A stretch of 64,000 bases of DNA from Vibrio navarrensis. Its GTDB lineage: Bacteria > Pseudomonadota > Gammaproteobacteria > Enterobacterales > Vibrionaceae. Shown piece after piece: positions 18,143-27,098 of this stretch. A program made the translations under genes and the position numbers. Position 1 is the stretch's first letter. Each line of letters begins with the position of its first letter. The DNA is taken from assembly GCF_015767675.1 (NCBI RefSeq), contig NZ_CP065217.1:2170001-2234000 (forward strand), written 5' to 3'. The notes beneath the pieces are model-generated. The model searched no databases. It had not been told where the DNA came from and saw only the letters and a program-made list of their open reading frames with translations.

Positions 18143-19888
18143 ATGTACACCCTAAGACCCTATCAAGCCGACTCGGTAAAGGCCGTTATCCACTACTTTC
18201 GTCAGCACTCGACGCCAGCGGTGATCGTGCTGCCAACAGGGGCAGGCAAAAGTTTAGTGATTGCCGAACTGGCAAGATTAGCACGCGGCCGAGTTTTGGT
18301 GCTGGCACATGTCAAAGAACTGGTGGAACAAAACCACGCCAAGTACGAAGGATACGGGCTCAAGGGCTCGGTATTCTCCGCTGGGCTAGGCCGCAAAGAG
18401 ACACAACATCAAGTGGTTTTTGCCTCGGTGCAGTCGGTGGTGCGCAACTTGGAATCTTTTCGCAACCAGTTCTCTCTGCTGGTGATCGATGAGTGCCATC
18501 GTGTTCCGGAAGATAAAGAGAGCAGTTATCAGAAAGTGATCTCGCACCTAAAAGAGCTTAATCCGGGGATGAAAATACTCGGTCTGACCGCCACGCCTTA
18601 TCGCCTCGGCGTCGGTTGGATTTATCAGTACCACACCCGCGGGCAAGTGCGTAGCGAAGAGCCACGCTTTTTCCGCGATTGCATATTCGAATTGCCGATA
18701 CGTTATTTGCTCGACGAAGGTTTTCTCACTCCAGCGCGAATGATGGATGCGCCTGTGCTCTCGTATGATTTCTCCCAGCTAAAACCCGCCAATACCGGGC
18801 GCTATAAAGAAGCTGAACTGGATATGGTGATCGATAACGCCAAACGCGCCACGCCGCAAATTGTTCAGCAAATCCTCCAACTTGCCCAGCAGCGGCAAGG
18901 AGTGATGATCTTCGCGGCCACCGTCAGACACGCGCAAGAAATTCATCACTTGTTGCCAGAAAATGACACCGCGCTTGTGATTGGCGATACACCAACACCA
19001 GAGCGAGACGCGATTATTCGCCAATTTAAAGCGCGTGAAATAAAGTTTCTCGTCAATGTTTCGGTACTGACCACCGGCTTTGACGCGCCGCACGTCGATC
19101 TCATCGCTATTTTGCGCCCAACCGAATCGATTAGTCTTTATCAACAAATTGTCGGTCGCGGTCTGCGGTTGGCCCCGGGCAAAGAAGAGTGCTTGGTACT
19201 TGACTACGCAGGCAATAATTACGATCTGTATCAGCCCGAGGTGGGTGACCCGAAACCCGACTCTGATAGCGAAATCATTACCATTCCCTGCCCCGCCTGC
19301 GGCTTTAACAATAATTTTTGGGGCAAGTTAGACAGCAACGGTTTTTTACTTGAGCACTTTGGCCGTCGCTGCCAAGGCTATTTCACCGACGAAGAGAACG
19401 GCGAACGCGAACATTGCGGCTACCGTTTTCGCGCTAAGTATTGCAACGAATGTGGTGCGGATAACGACATCGCAGCGCGAATTTGTCACGAGTGCGATGC
19501 GACCTTGGTGGACCCTGACAAAAAGCTCAAAGAAGCCCTCAATCTAAAAGACGCTTTGGTCTTTGAATGCCTTGAGATGGTGCTCAGCGTTCATAAAACG
19601 GCGCAAGGAAAATCCCAGTTAAAGGTCAGCTATTTGGGCGAAAACCAAGCTCAGGTGCATGAGTTTTGGTCCCTCACCACCCACAAGCAGAAGGCCATGT
19701 TCAAGAGTCAGTTTGTTCGCCCTCATTTAGCGGACAAACACCGGCCCTTTGACGATGCCACGCCAAGCAAAGTGGTCGCTAATCAACACCGTTTTCGCCC
19801 ACCACAATTTGTTATCGCCCGCAAAACCGGCCGTTTTTGGAAAATGCGCGACAAGATTTTCGAAGATGAACTACAAAACCGCCAGTAA
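18143..19888 (+). CDS. radD: RadD (YejH), DNA repair superfamily 2 helicase/ATPase
   Basis: SF2 ATPase acting with RecA and SSB in double-strand break repair (E. coli RadD). 581 residues against 586 in E. coli. Motif I is VLPTGAGKS (about 28-36), motif II is VIDECH, motif III is LTATPYRLG, motif V is VSVLTTGFDAPHVD, and motif VI is QQIVGRGLRLAPGK. A C-terminal cysteine cluster (CPACG, CQG, CGYRF, CNECG, CHECD) forms the zinc-binding region of RadD. The ATG at 18143 gives MYTLRPYQADSV like the E. coli start. The seven-codon TTG extension is rejected. Confidence 0.94.
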   Translation: MYTLRPYQADSVKAVIHYFRQHSTPAVIVLPTGAGKSLVIAELARLARGRVLVLAHVKELVEQNHAKYEGYGLKGSVFSAGLGRKETQHQVVFASVQSVVRNLESFRNQFSLLVIDECHRVPEDKESSYQKVISHLKELNPGMKILGLTATPYRLGVGWIYQYHTRGQVRSEEPRFFRDCIFELPIRYLLDEGFLTPARMMDAPVLSYDFSQLKPANTGRYKEAELDMVIDNAKRATPQIVQQILQLAQQRQGVMIFAATVRHAQEIHHLLPENDTALVIGDTPTPERDAIIRQFKAREIKFLVNVSVLTTGFDAPHVDLIAILRPTESISLYQQIVGRGLRLAPGKEECLVLDYAGNNYDLYQPEVGDPKPDSDSEIITIPCPACGFNNNFWGKLDSNGFLLEHFGRRCQGYFTDEENGEREHCGYRFRAKYCNECGADNDIAARICHECDATLVDPDKKLKEALNLKDALVFECLEMVLSVHKTAQGKSQLKVSYLGENQAQVHEFWSLTTHKQKAMFKSQFVRPHLADKHRPFDDATPSKVVANQHRFRPPQFVIARKTGRFWKMRDKIFEDELQNRQ

Positions 19889-19969
19889 GCCCCATGCCGT
19901 GGGCAAGTTCACTTTCTATTCATCTTGCCAGCTTTATACTCGGGCAACTTTGTAAAATAGGGTCCGGAC

Positions 19970-20359
19970 ATGCGAAACCGAACACTGACGCTTGCGCTTA
20001 TACTCCCTTGTATGCTGACCATGCCAGCATTCGCCAGCGACGACACACAAAATGGGCACGAACTCATCCAAGATGCTTATAAAGAGGGCGCTCGCATCGA
20101 ATTTGACGAGGATCAGGATGAAGTTTACGACGCGGTTAAAAAAGGGTTGATTAAGCCCTTCTCTGAACTCTATGCCACCGTTGATAAGCAGCTCAATGGA
20201 CGTTTAATCAAAGTAGAGCTTGAAGAAGACGACAACGAGTGGGTTTATGAGCTTAAATTAGTGCATGAAAACAATGTCATTAAAGTCGAGTACAACGCGA
20301 CCACTTTAGAACTGATGGAAATCAAAGGGCGCAATTTGCAAGACGTGATCAAAAAATAG
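19970..20359 (+). CDS. Periplasmic PepSY-domain protein
   Basis: Secreted 129-residue protein with a signal peptide (about 1-23, cut after PAFA) and one PepSY domain (about 60-128: LYATVDKQLNGRLIKVELEEDD...VIKVEYNATTLELMEIKGRNL). PepSY domains are often protease-inhibitory or ligand-sensing. The gene lies 12 bp before the response regulator and forms a three-gene unit with it and the kinase, so it probably modulates the sensor in the periplasm (inference). The same arrangement precedes CarRS/VprAB in Vibrio. The acidic stretch EFDEDQDEVYD could bind cations, which fits the calcium response reported for CarRS (inference). Confidence 0.8.
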   Translation: MRNRTLTLALILPCMLTMPAFASDDTQNGHELIQDAYKEGARIEFDEDQDEVYDAVKKGLIKPFSELYATVDKQLNGRLIKVELEEDDNEWVYELKLVHENNVIKVEYNATTLELMEIKGRNLQDVIKK

Positions 20360-20371
20360 AGTTTCTTACCG

Positions 20372-21031
20372 ATGAAAATTTTAGTTGTTGAAGACGAGCC
20401 GCGTTTAGGTGAGCAAATTGTTCAATCTCTTGAGCAAACGGGATGGGTACCGGAGCTATCACAAGATGGTATTGACGCCCTGTATCGGGCTACTTCCGAA
20501 GAGTGGGATGCTATCGTACTTGATTTGGGGCTGCCCAAATTAGATGGGCTTACTGTCCTTAAAGGCATACGCGACGAAAACATCAACACGCCCGTCGTCA
20601 TTTTAAGCGCACGCGACACCTTAACCCAGCGCGTAGAAGGGTTAAACGCGGGTGCAGACGATTATCTGACCAAGCCGTTTGAGATAGTCGAGCTGATCGC
20701 TCGTATTCGAGCGCAACTGCGCCGAGCCTCTGGCAACGCTTCGCCCGTACTGCAAGTTGGCGATTTGAGCCTCGACACCCGCTCTTCCAAGGTGATGTGG
20801 CAAGGCCACCCCGTGAGCTTAACCGCGCTTGAGTACAAGGTGGTCGCCTATTTCATGCACAACGCCGACAAAGTGATCTCCCGTACGGAATTGGTTGAAC
20901 ACATTTACAGGCAAGACTTTGACCGCGACTCCAATACGATTGAAGTGTTTATCGGTCGTATCCGCAAAAAAATCGCGCCACACATCATTAAAACCGTACG
21001 CGGTTTAGGGTACCAACTTGATGCCAGCTAA
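20372..21031 (+). CDS. carR: OmpR-family response regulator, CarR/VprA-like
   Basis: Two-component regulator of 219 residues. The receiver domain has the acidic pair E7-D8, the phospho-acceptor Asp51 (VLDLGLPKLDG) and the conserved Lys in GADDYLTKPFE. The C-terminal winged helix ends in SNTIEVFIGRIRKKIAPHIIKTVRGLGYQL. In V. cholerae the CarRS/VprAB pair controls biofilm and lipid A glycine modification (almEFG) and so polymyxin resistance. The call rests on the PepSY gene next to it and PhoP/QseB-like sequence; another OmpR-class pair cannot be excluded without a search. The kinase start overlaps its end by 11 bp. Confidence 0.75.
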   Translation: MKILVVEDEPRLGEQIVQSLEQTGWVPELSQDGIDALYRATSEEWDAIVLDLGLPKLDGLTVLKGIRDENINTPVVILSARDTLTQRVEGLNAGADDYLTKPFEIVELIARIRAQLRRASGNASPVLQVGDLSLDTRSSKVMWQGHPVSLTALEYKVVAYFMHNADKVISRTELVEHIYRQDFDRDSNTIEVFIGRIRKKIAPHIIKTVRGLGYQLDAS

Positions 21032-22358
21032 ACTGGACTTACTCAAAAGCCTGAGCCTTAAGCGGCGTCTCTTTTTTGCTTCATTTCTTTGGGTTAGTTC
21101 CATGCTCCTCGCGGCGGGCGTCGGTATTCCCACGCTCGTCAAAGAGTATTTAGTGAGTGATATTAAAGGCCAATTGCAGCTTGCCATGGACGAAATCGCC
21201 GCCAACTTAGAAGCGAATGCACAAGGCAATTTGTTGCTTCCTGCGCGTCTTTCTGACCCCCGTTTCAGTCAGCCCTACAGTGGGCTCTATTGGAACGCGA
21301 CATTGGGTGAGCAAACCCTGCGATCCCGTTCCCTTTGGGACAGAAACATCCAAACCAAAGCAACACCACTTGGTCAGCGTCTCATTGGTGCCAAGGAAGA
21401 GAATTTGATCGCGATAGAACAGCGCCTATATCTGCCCGAGTTTTCTACCCCGATAACCATTGTGATTGGCATGGATGAAGCGCCCGTTAAAGAGACACTA
21501 CGCCAGCTCACTAAACAGTTGTGGATGATCCTCGGGCTGCTGCTCTTTGGTGTCATGAGCGTAATTGGCGTACAGATCGCTTGGTCATTTCGCCCACTCA
21601 ATAAGCTGCAACAAGAACTCAAGGCATTGAAATCAGGCCAGCAAGATCAGTTGCAAGAAAGCTACCCCGCGGAAGTGGCACCGCTGATTAAAGACCTCAA
21701 CGCCCTCTTGTTTCACTATCAAGAACTATTGCAGCGCGCACGTCACCACGCAGGCAATTTGTCCCACTCCCTAAAAACGCCGCTTTCGGTGCTGAAAAAT
21801 GAAATATCGCAACTCAACGAACCAGAACGGCAGCAACTCTTACCGTCGTTGCAACAGATCCAAAACCACATTGATTACCACTTGAGCCGAGCCAGAATGG
21901 CGGGAGCGATGAACATTCTCTCGGTCAAATCCAACCCAAGCCAACGTGTCGACGCTATCGCCATGGCGTTTGATAAAGTCTACGCCGAGCGAGAAATCGT
22001 ACTGGCCAATGAACTGGATGATGAACTTGACGTCGCCGTCGAGCAAAGTGATTTGGATGAGATGCTTGGTAACTTGCTGGAAAACAGCTACAAGTGGGGC
22101 AAAAGTTTCATTCGTATCTATGCAATCCGCCAACAAAGCACCATCGACATTGTGATTGAAGACGACGGACCTGGCATCGACGAAAAACATTTTGAACGGG
22201 TGACCCATCGCGGTGTCCGGCTCGATGAAACTACGGCAGGCACTGGGCTTGGGCTGAACATCGTCTCCGAAATGGCGCACAGTTATCGAGGTCAGCTAAC
22301 GCTAGAAAAAAGTCAGCTGGGTGGCCTGAAAGCCATTTTGTCACTCAAATCGGCATAA
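21021..22358 (+). CDS. carS: Sensor histidine kinase, CarS/VprB-like
   Basis: Inner-membrane kinase of 445 residues. Two membrane segments (about 17-38 and 167-188) bracket a periplasmic sensor of about 130 residues. A short linker precedes the HisKA domain with His249 in GNLSHSLKTPLSVL. The N box is DLDEMLGNLLENSYKW, the G1 box is DDGPGID, and the G2 box is TAGTGLGLNIV. The sensor size and layout resemble PhoQ-type kinases. Partner is the overlapping response regulator. Signal (calcium, peptides) is inferred from the CarRS family only. Confidence 0.78.
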   Translation: MPAKLDLLKSLSLKRRLFFASFLWVSSMLLAAGVGIPTLVKEYLVSDIKGQLQLAMDEIAANLEANAQGNLLLPARLSDPRFSQPYSGLYWNATLGEQTLRSRSLWDRNIQTKATPLGQRLIGAKEENLIAIEQRLYLPEFSTPITIVIGMDEAPVKETLRQLTKQLWMILGLLLFGVMSVIGVQIAWSFRPLNKLQQELKALKSGQQDQLQESYPAEVAPLIKDLNALLFHYQELLQRARHHAGNLSHSLKTPLSVLKNEISQLNEPERQQLLPSLQQIQNHIDYHLSRARMAGAMNILSVKSNPSQRVDAIAMAFDKVYAEREIVLANELDDELDVAVEQSDLDEMLGNLLENSYKWGKSFIRIYAIRQQSTIDIVIEDDGPGIDEKHFERVTHRGVRLDETTAGTGLGLNIVSEMAHSYRGQLTLEKSQLGGLKAILSLKSA

Positions 22359-22414
22359 GCCTGCCGTTTCTGACAGAAAAAGCTGAGGCATCGGGGTATT
22401 CACAGCAATTTCAG

Positions 22415-22443
22415 TTGCTCAAACCGCCATTGAGTGCTAGTAT
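22415..22443 (+). promoter_or_regulatory. Promoter of rplY
   Basis: -35 TTGCTC (22415-22420), 17-bp spacer, -10 TAGTAT (22438-22443). It gives a leader of about 105 nt before rplY. Confidence 0.55.
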
Positions 22444-22460
22444 CCGCGCTCGCTTTGATA

Positions 22461-22515
22461 GGAATCTTGATTCCGATTGAAGCTTTACCATATATCTGTA
22501 AGGTCGCATTACAGA
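22461..22515 (+). promoter_or_regulatory. Structured rplY leader (two perfect hairpins)
   Basis: Hairpin 1 is GGAATC-TT-GATTCC (22461-22474). Hairpin 2 is TCTGTAA-GGTCGCA-TTACAGA (22495-22515). The rplY ATG has no strong Shine-Dalgarno. Leader hairpins that replace it and allow autogenous repression by L25 are described for E. coli and relatives, so a similar role is likely (inference). Confidence 0.5.
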
Positions 22516-22555
22516 ATATGAAGTTAAAAATGTTTACTAATTTGAGAGTAAAACT

Positions 22556-22834
22556 ATGAAATTCGAAGCAGTCGTACGTACTGAACTAGGTAAAGGTGCG
22601 AGCCGCCGCCTACGTAACACTGGTAATTTTCCTGCTGTTGTATACGGCGGAGAAGCAGCACCAGTTGCAATCGCTCTGAACCACGATGACATCGTGAACC
22701 AAATGGACAAACCAGCATTCTACGAAGCAATCACTCTCGTGATCGCTGGCGAAGAAGTTCAGGTTAAGCCACAAGACGTTCAACGTCACGCGTTCAAGCC
22801 AAAAGTTGAGCACATGGACTTCATCCGTATCTAA
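22556..22834 (+). CDS. rplY: 50S ribosomal protein L25
   Basis: Short-form L25 of 92 residues (E. coli 94) that binds 5S rRNA in the central protuberance. The start MKFEAVVRTELGKGASRRLRNTGNFPAVVYGG and end QRHAFKPKVEHMDFIRI are typical. Synteny rplY near radD-rsuA-bcr matches E. coli, with the PepSY/two-component genes inserted between. The ribosome site (GAGAGTAAAACT) is weak, consistent with leader-dependent control. A strong terminator follows. Confidence 0.97.
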   Translation: MKFEAVVRTELGKGASRRLRNTGNFPAVVYGGEAAPVAIALNHDDIVNQMDKPAFYEAITLVIAGEEVQVKPQDVQRHAFKPKVEHMDFIRI

Positions 22835-22925
22835 TTCCCTACCAAGGAATTAAATGGATAACTTCCAACCTTTTGCATAAATAAGATTTACGGCCTTACC
22901 AACCGGACAATCTAAAAAATTCGAG

Positions 22926-22952
22926 ACCCCAGAGCCTTACCATCTCTGGGGT
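22926..22952 (+). terminator. Intrinsic terminator of rplY
   Basis: ACCCCAGAG/CTCTGGGGT 9-bp stem with 9-base loop followed by TTTCACTTTTTA. The remaining 22953-23486 is A+T-rich with no ORF or clear operator that I can name. Confidence 0.85.
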
Positions 22953-23486
22953 TTCACTTTTTATCAACACTGACTTTCTTTTCTGTTTTAAATTGCTCTC
23001 TTCTCCTTTATTCACCAATCTATTTTGAAAATGAACATAGATCATTGAGGACAAGACGATTAATTAGCATTTTCTAAATAATTTAGGTCAAACATACTCA
23101 CGCTGCTGTGATGTTAAACAGAGATATCTTTATCATCCCATTCTGCTTTTGATATAACACATTAAATCTTAATAAAATATTTCTTACTCGGGTACTAAAT
23201 TCTAAAGTGAGTCAAAAACCAACTAATATTGCTCACCAATTGCACACCTCTTATTTTTCATTTCTCTATTGATTCAAATTCAACGACCCAAATCACAAAT
23301 TTATTTCAATTTAATAAAATATATCATCCAGAGCACTAAATTTGTGTATTTCTCGATAAGGCTTACAAGCTCATAAATTTCTTCTGCTAACAAAAGTACT
23401 AATAAGATTAGGATCACTAAAATTTAATATTAATTACGTATATTGCACGCCGTAACGATATGAAAATCACAAAGAAAGGATCCCTT

Positions 23487-25232
23487 ATGAAGTTCTCCAA
23501 ATCCCTGTTGGTGTTGTCCGTCGGTGTTGCTCTGGCGGGATGTGGTTCAGACAGCGATAACTCAGCCGCGACCGACAAAGACAAAGTCGTCACCTGTGCC
23601 ACCGCAACTTCTTGTAGCAAATTTACTGTGCTGCACACCAATGATCATCACGGTCGTTTCTGGGAAAACAACAATGGTGAATATGGCATGGCAGCACGCA
23701 AAACGCTGATTGATTCGATCCGCGCAGAAGTATCGAGCAATGGTGGCACCTCAATTCTGCTCTCTGGTGGTGACATCAACACGGGTGTCCCAGAGTCCGA
23801 CATGCAGGACGCCGAACCTGATTTTATCGGCATGAATCTGCTCGGCTACGACGCCATGGCGGTCGGTAACCACGAGTTTGACAACGAACTTAGCGTGCTG
23901 GACAAGCAAGCGAAACTCGCTGAGTTCCCAATGTTGGCGGCCAACATCTACAAAAAAGATGCCGATGGTAAAGTCACGGATGAGCGTTACTTCCAGCCGT
24001 ATAAGGTATTCGATCTCAATGGCGTAAAAGTCGCCGTGGTTGGCCTAACCACGAAAGATACCGCGAAACTGGTCAACCCAGACAATGTGGCGAGCATCCA
24101 CTTTGCCGATCCGCAAACGGAAATCAAGAAAGTTCTGGCAGAAATCGAAGCCAAAGAGAAAGTGGATCTTGTCTTTGCTACAACGCATATGGGCCACTAT
24201 GCCAACGGAACACATGGTACTGAAGCACCTGGCGACGTAATGCTCGCTCGCTCGTTAGAATCCGGTAAGTTGGATGCGATTATTGGTGGCCACTCACAAA
24301 ACCCCGTCTGTATGGAACCGGGCACCAATCAATACGCCAACTTTAAGCCGGGCGATGCCTGTGCTCCAGATCAACAGAACGGCACTTACATCATGCAAGC
24401 ACATGAGTGGGGTAAGTACGTTGGTCGTGCAGACTTTGAATACTACGATGGCAAGCTGCATTTAGCTAACTACGCCTTGATTCCGGTTAACCTGAAGAAG
24501 AAAGACGCGGAGGGTAAATATCAGTTCATTACCAATGAAATCGAAGCTGATGCGACGGTTAAGGCTGTTCTTTCCCAGTATCAAAAGCAGGGTCAGGCGC
24601 TATTGGGAGAGAAAGTTTCAGAGACCGATGGCAAGCTGATTGGCGATCGCGCTATCGTCCGTTCACAGCAAACCAACTTAGGTCATCTGCTTGGTGAAGC
24701 TTATCGCACGTACAACTTAGTCAACGCAGACTTTGGTGTGATGAACTCTGGCGGTGTGCGCGCGTCTATCGAGGCGGGTGATATTACTTACCGCGACGTG
24801 CTGACGGTTCAGCCTTTTGGCAACTTTGTCACTAAAGCAACCATGACAGGCCAAGAGGTCAAAGATTACTTGAATGTGGTGGCCACTCTAACGGCGGGAT
24901 CTGGCGGTTACGCGCAGCTCGACAACATCACCATGTCGGTGGATTGTGATGCCAAACAAGTCACCATCACAGATATCAACAACAAGGGCTTTGATCTCAA
25001 CGCCACTTATAGCTTCTCTATCATTAGCTTTAGTGCCGCTGGCGGAGACAACTACCCTGTCATCGATGTGCAGTCAACTCAAATGACCGATGCTTCTGTG
25101 CTGCGTGAGTTTTTCGTCAATAACCCATCGATCTCTGCATCTGACTATGAGAAGAACTTGAACAACATTCAGTACCTCAGCAATGGTCAAGCGGTAAAAG
25201 GCTGTCCTGCACCTGCTCAGCCGGGCGCATAA
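23487..25232 (+). CDS. 5'-nucleotidase/UshA-type lipoprotein (NutA-like)
   Basis: Extracytoplasmic metallophosphoesterase that releases nucleosides from 5'-nucleotides (and possibly UDP-sugars). 581 residues. The lipoprotein signal ends in VGVALAGC (Cys about 18). The N-terminal metallophosphatase domain has the metal ligands HTNDHHGRF, SGGDINTG, AVGNHEFDN, TTHMGHY and GGHSQ. The C-terminal 5'-nucleotidase domain has RSQQTNLGHLLGEAYR, MNSGGVRASIEAGDITYRDVLTVQPFGN and the substrate-stacking SAAGGDNYP. It resembles Vibrio NutA, an outer-membrane chloride-activated 5'-nucleotidase, but the N-terminus differs, so it may be a paralogue. The ATG at 23487 has AAAGGA upstream; the ATG at 23460 has none. 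Monocistronic. Confidence 0.9.
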   Translation: MKFSKSLLVLSVGVALAGCGSDSDNSAATDKDKVVTCATATSCSKFTVLHTNDHHGRFWENNNGEYGMAARKTLIDSIRAEVSSNGGTSILLSGGDINTGVPESDMQDAEPDFIGMNLLGYDAMAVGNHEFDNELSVLDKQAKLAEFPMLAANIYKKDADGKVTDERYFQPYKVFDLNGVKVAVVGLTTKDTAKLVNPDNVASIHFADPQTEIKKVLAEIEAKEKVDLVFATTHMGHYANGTHGTEAPGDVMLARSLESGKLDAIIGGHSQNPVCMEPGTNQYANFKPGDACAPDQQNGTYIMQAHEWGKYVGRADFEYYDGKLHLANYALIPVNLKKKDAEGKYQFITNEIEADATVKAVLSQYQKQGQALLGEKVSETDGKLIGDRAIVRSQQTNLGHLLGEAYRTYNLVNADFGVMNSGGVRASIEAGDITYRDVLTVQPFGNFVTKATMTGQEVKDYLNVVATLTAGSGGYAQLDNITMSVDCDAKQVTITDINNKGFDLNATYSFSIISFSAAGGDNYPVIDVQSTQMTDASVLREFFVNNPSISASDYEKNLNNIQYLSNGQAVKGCPAPAQPGA

Positions 25233-25252
25233 TCTTTCTACCTTTCCCTCAG

Positions 25253-25280
25253 ACCGGAGCCCTGTGCTCCGGTTTTTTTG
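25253..25280 (+). terminator. Intrinsic terminator of the 5'-nucleotidase gene
   Basis: ACCGGAGC-CCTGT-GCTCCGGT stem followed by seven T. The following 25281-25510 contains no gene I can support. Confidence 0.9.
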
Positions 25281-25510
25281 TACGGGTAATCTTATGAATT
25301 TGTTGTGTCTTTTCGTTAGCTGATAAAAAACCGTTTAAAGTACGATTGACGGCTGTTTAAGCGACTTCTATGTTTGATATTGTCTTTCAGTCAGCTGAAT
25401 TGATTGACTCTGCGCCGTTTTATTCTCGCGCCAGAGCATGATGAGTGCTGTCGAAAGACGAGTTTGGCGTTAAAAATACTGCTCTCATACAATTTGTGTC
25501 TGTTTAAAGA

Positions 25511-25600
25511 CCCCGAACCATGGGGGACACCACGATGTGTGCCTCAGTGAGCAGTGCGGAAACGCCAGTGTGTTTGGACTGCTGCATCGAGTTCGGGAGG
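25511..25600 (+). promoter_or_regulatory. Leader that can sequester the ribosome-binding site of the 25607 gene
   Basis: CCCGAAC (25512-25518) is perfectly complementary to GTTCGGG (25591-25597), which abuts the GGGAGG ribosome site. The same CCCC (25511-25514) can instead pair with GGGG (25522-25526). The two pairings exclude each other, a possible on/off leader. No known riboswitch class is recognised. Confidence 0.3.
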
Positions 25601-25606
25601 TCAAAA

Positions 25607-25828
25607 ATGAAACGAATCAGCAATAGCTACAGACTACAACTTATTAAAGAAGTGGTCACTCGCAGAGAACAGCAAGCGTGTAATGACCCCATGGCCAACT
25701 ACATTCATCAACTATTAACGGAAAATCCCAACAGCAAATCGGATGCCGAGACGAACCATCGTTTCTCTGGTTGCCATTTCGATGAACATGCTGGCGGTTG
25801 GATAAGCGATCGTTGGGCGATGAAATAA
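25607..25828 (+). CDS. Hypothetical protein, 73 residues
   Basis: Small soluble protein beginning MKRISNSYRLQLIKEVV, with an N-terminal helix and a C-terminal Gly/His/Trp-rich end (FSGCHFDEHAGGWISDRWAMK). No family recognised. The start at 25607 is strongly supported by GGGAGG at seven bases. The frame is open upstream to an ATG at 25520 without a ribosome site; that extension would add a Cys-rich stretch. No operon partner. It is followed by an inverted repeat (25858-25900). Confidence 0.55.
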   Translation: MKRISNSYRLQLIKEVVTRREQQACNDPMANYIHQLLTENPNSKSDAETNHRFSGCHFDEHAGGWISDRWAMK

Positions 25829-25857
25829 CCGTGGATGATAGGGAGCAATCGTGACAA

Positions 25858-25900
25858 ATTCCCGGCTTAACAGAGCGCTTTGTCAATCTAGGCCGGGAAT
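25858..25900. repeat. Inverted repeat between two convergent small genes
   Basis: Perfect 9-bp arms ATTCCCGGC and GCCGGGAAT separated by 25 bases, without a T-run on either side. It may be a factor-assisted terminator or an operator. Confidence 0.35.
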
Positions 25901-25942
25901 CGAGACTTGATTTGGCCATTTGCCGCCGAGAGAAAGGTGAGC

Positions 25943-26197
25943 TTAAAACAGTTCCTGTTGTGGTGAAAATCCAGTGTCGTCCTGCTGCAATGGTTTGTTG
26001 GCTTTACCCGCCAAGCGTTTGCGCTGATAACGCTGACGACAGAGCTTGATGATGTGCAGTTTCTGCGCAGAGGTAAACGTCAGCCAGTGAAAGCGCTCAT
26101 CGCGATTGCGCATACACCCTTTGCAATAGCCTTTGTCATCGACCGTACAGACGCCCACACAAGGATTGGGTACGTTGAAAAATTCGAGCTGTTCCAT
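25943..26197 (-). CDS. DUF1289 (YdhL-like) small cysteine protein
   Basis: Protein of 84 residues with the DUF1289 signature: PNPCVGVCTVDDKGYCKGCMRNRDE, four Cys in the pattern C-x3-C-x7-C-x2-C, then a Trp-containing helix (FHWLTFTSAQKLHIIKLCRQRYQRK). The Cys cluster suggests metal or Fe-S binding; the role is unknown. A strong AGGAGGG ribosome site precedes the ATG. Standing alone. Confidence 0.85.
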   Translation of the reverse strand: MEQLEFFNVPNPCVGVCTVDDKGYCKGCMRNRDERFHWLTFTSAQKLHIIKLCRQRYQRKRLAGKANKPLQQDDTGFSPQQELF

Positions 26198-26388
26198 ATC
26201 CCTCCTGCTTTCTGAATTTCTTGTTCTACTCTAATCTCGTCACTCAACATCGTGGAAGCCGATTTTCCACAAAGTTTGACCTTCGCATAAACCAGTCAAA
26301 AAAGCCCTCAGAATGATGACCTTAAACTGACAAATACGCCGTGCGCTTAACTATACTTGCTCTGTTTTGCTCATTAGGAATCAATATC

Positions 26389-26835
26389 ATGAAGCTTAGA
26401 TCAAAAACCTTGCTCGCAGCAATTTCTCTCCCCTTGTTGCTGAGCGCCTGTGTTAGCAACGGAAACTCTATGACCTCAATAAGCGCGCAAGATCTGCAGC
26501 ACCATCACTGGCAGTTAAGCCATATTGATGGAAAAGCGCTGACAGAAAATGAAGACACTCTCATTCCACGTTTAGAAATTGGCGAAAACCTTACCACCAA
26601 CGGTTTTGCGGGTTGTAACCAATTTTTTGGCCAAGCCGAACTCAAAGGGACGCAACTGCGTATCGAGAAAATGGCCATGACGATGAAAATGTGCCACGAA
26701 AAACAGATGCAAGTTGAACAGCTAGTCTCCAGCACTCTCACTAATTGGAGTGAGGTGACTTTGACAAACGAAACTTTGACCTTAAAAAATGCGCAGCACG
26801 AGTTAATATTTACTCTGCGTGATTGGGTGAATTAG
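26389..26835 (+). CDS. META-domain lipoprotein, HslJ-like
   Basis: Outer-membrane-type lipoprotein of 148 residues. The signal ends in LLLSAC (Cys about 20). A single META domain follows (HHWQLSHIDGKAL ... NGFAGCNQFFGQAEL ... MAMTMKMCHEKQMQVEQLVSSTL), close to the heat-inducible HslJ family linked to novobiocin tolerance in E. coli. The ATG at 26389 is preferred over 26341 because it starts a canonical lipoprotein signal (MKLRSKTLLAA) after TAGGAATC. Monocistronic with its own terminator. Confidence 0.82.
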   Translation: MKLRSKTLLAAISLPLLLSACVSNGNSMTSISAQDLQHHHWQLSHIDGKALTENEDTLIPRLEIGENLTTNGFAGCNQFFGQAELKGTQLRIEKMAMTMKMCHEKQMQVEQLVSSTLTNWSEVTLTNETLTLKNAQHELIFTLRDWVN

Positions 26836-26865
26836 CGTCACGATTTCATCAAAAATGCCTTTTGC

Positions 26866-26893
26866 AAAGCAGCTTATCGCTGCTTTTTTATTC
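26866..26893 (+). terminator. Intrinsic terminator of the META lipoprotein gene
   Basis: AAAGCAGC-TTATC-GCTGCTTT stem with a T-rich tail. Confidence 0.85.
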
Positions 26894-27098
26894 TATGTTG
26901 TCAAGGCACCAAAGAGATTGAGCCGCTCTTAAAACGCGGCCATTTTCATCCATTGACGAAGAAATTGCACAACCAATGGAAATCTCCTTCCTTTTGAAAG
27001 ATTTTCAACTTTAATCTGGTCTCTCTTTTCTGACAGGTAATCACTCTTGACTTTTCACCATTAAGATTAATCTCATTGAGGGCGATTTTTTATTAACT

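Noticed and set aside
25520..25606. Upstream extension of the 73-residue protein with a Cys-rich N-terminus
   Set aside because: ATG at 25520 has no ribosome site, whereas 25607 has GGGAGG at ideal spacing.
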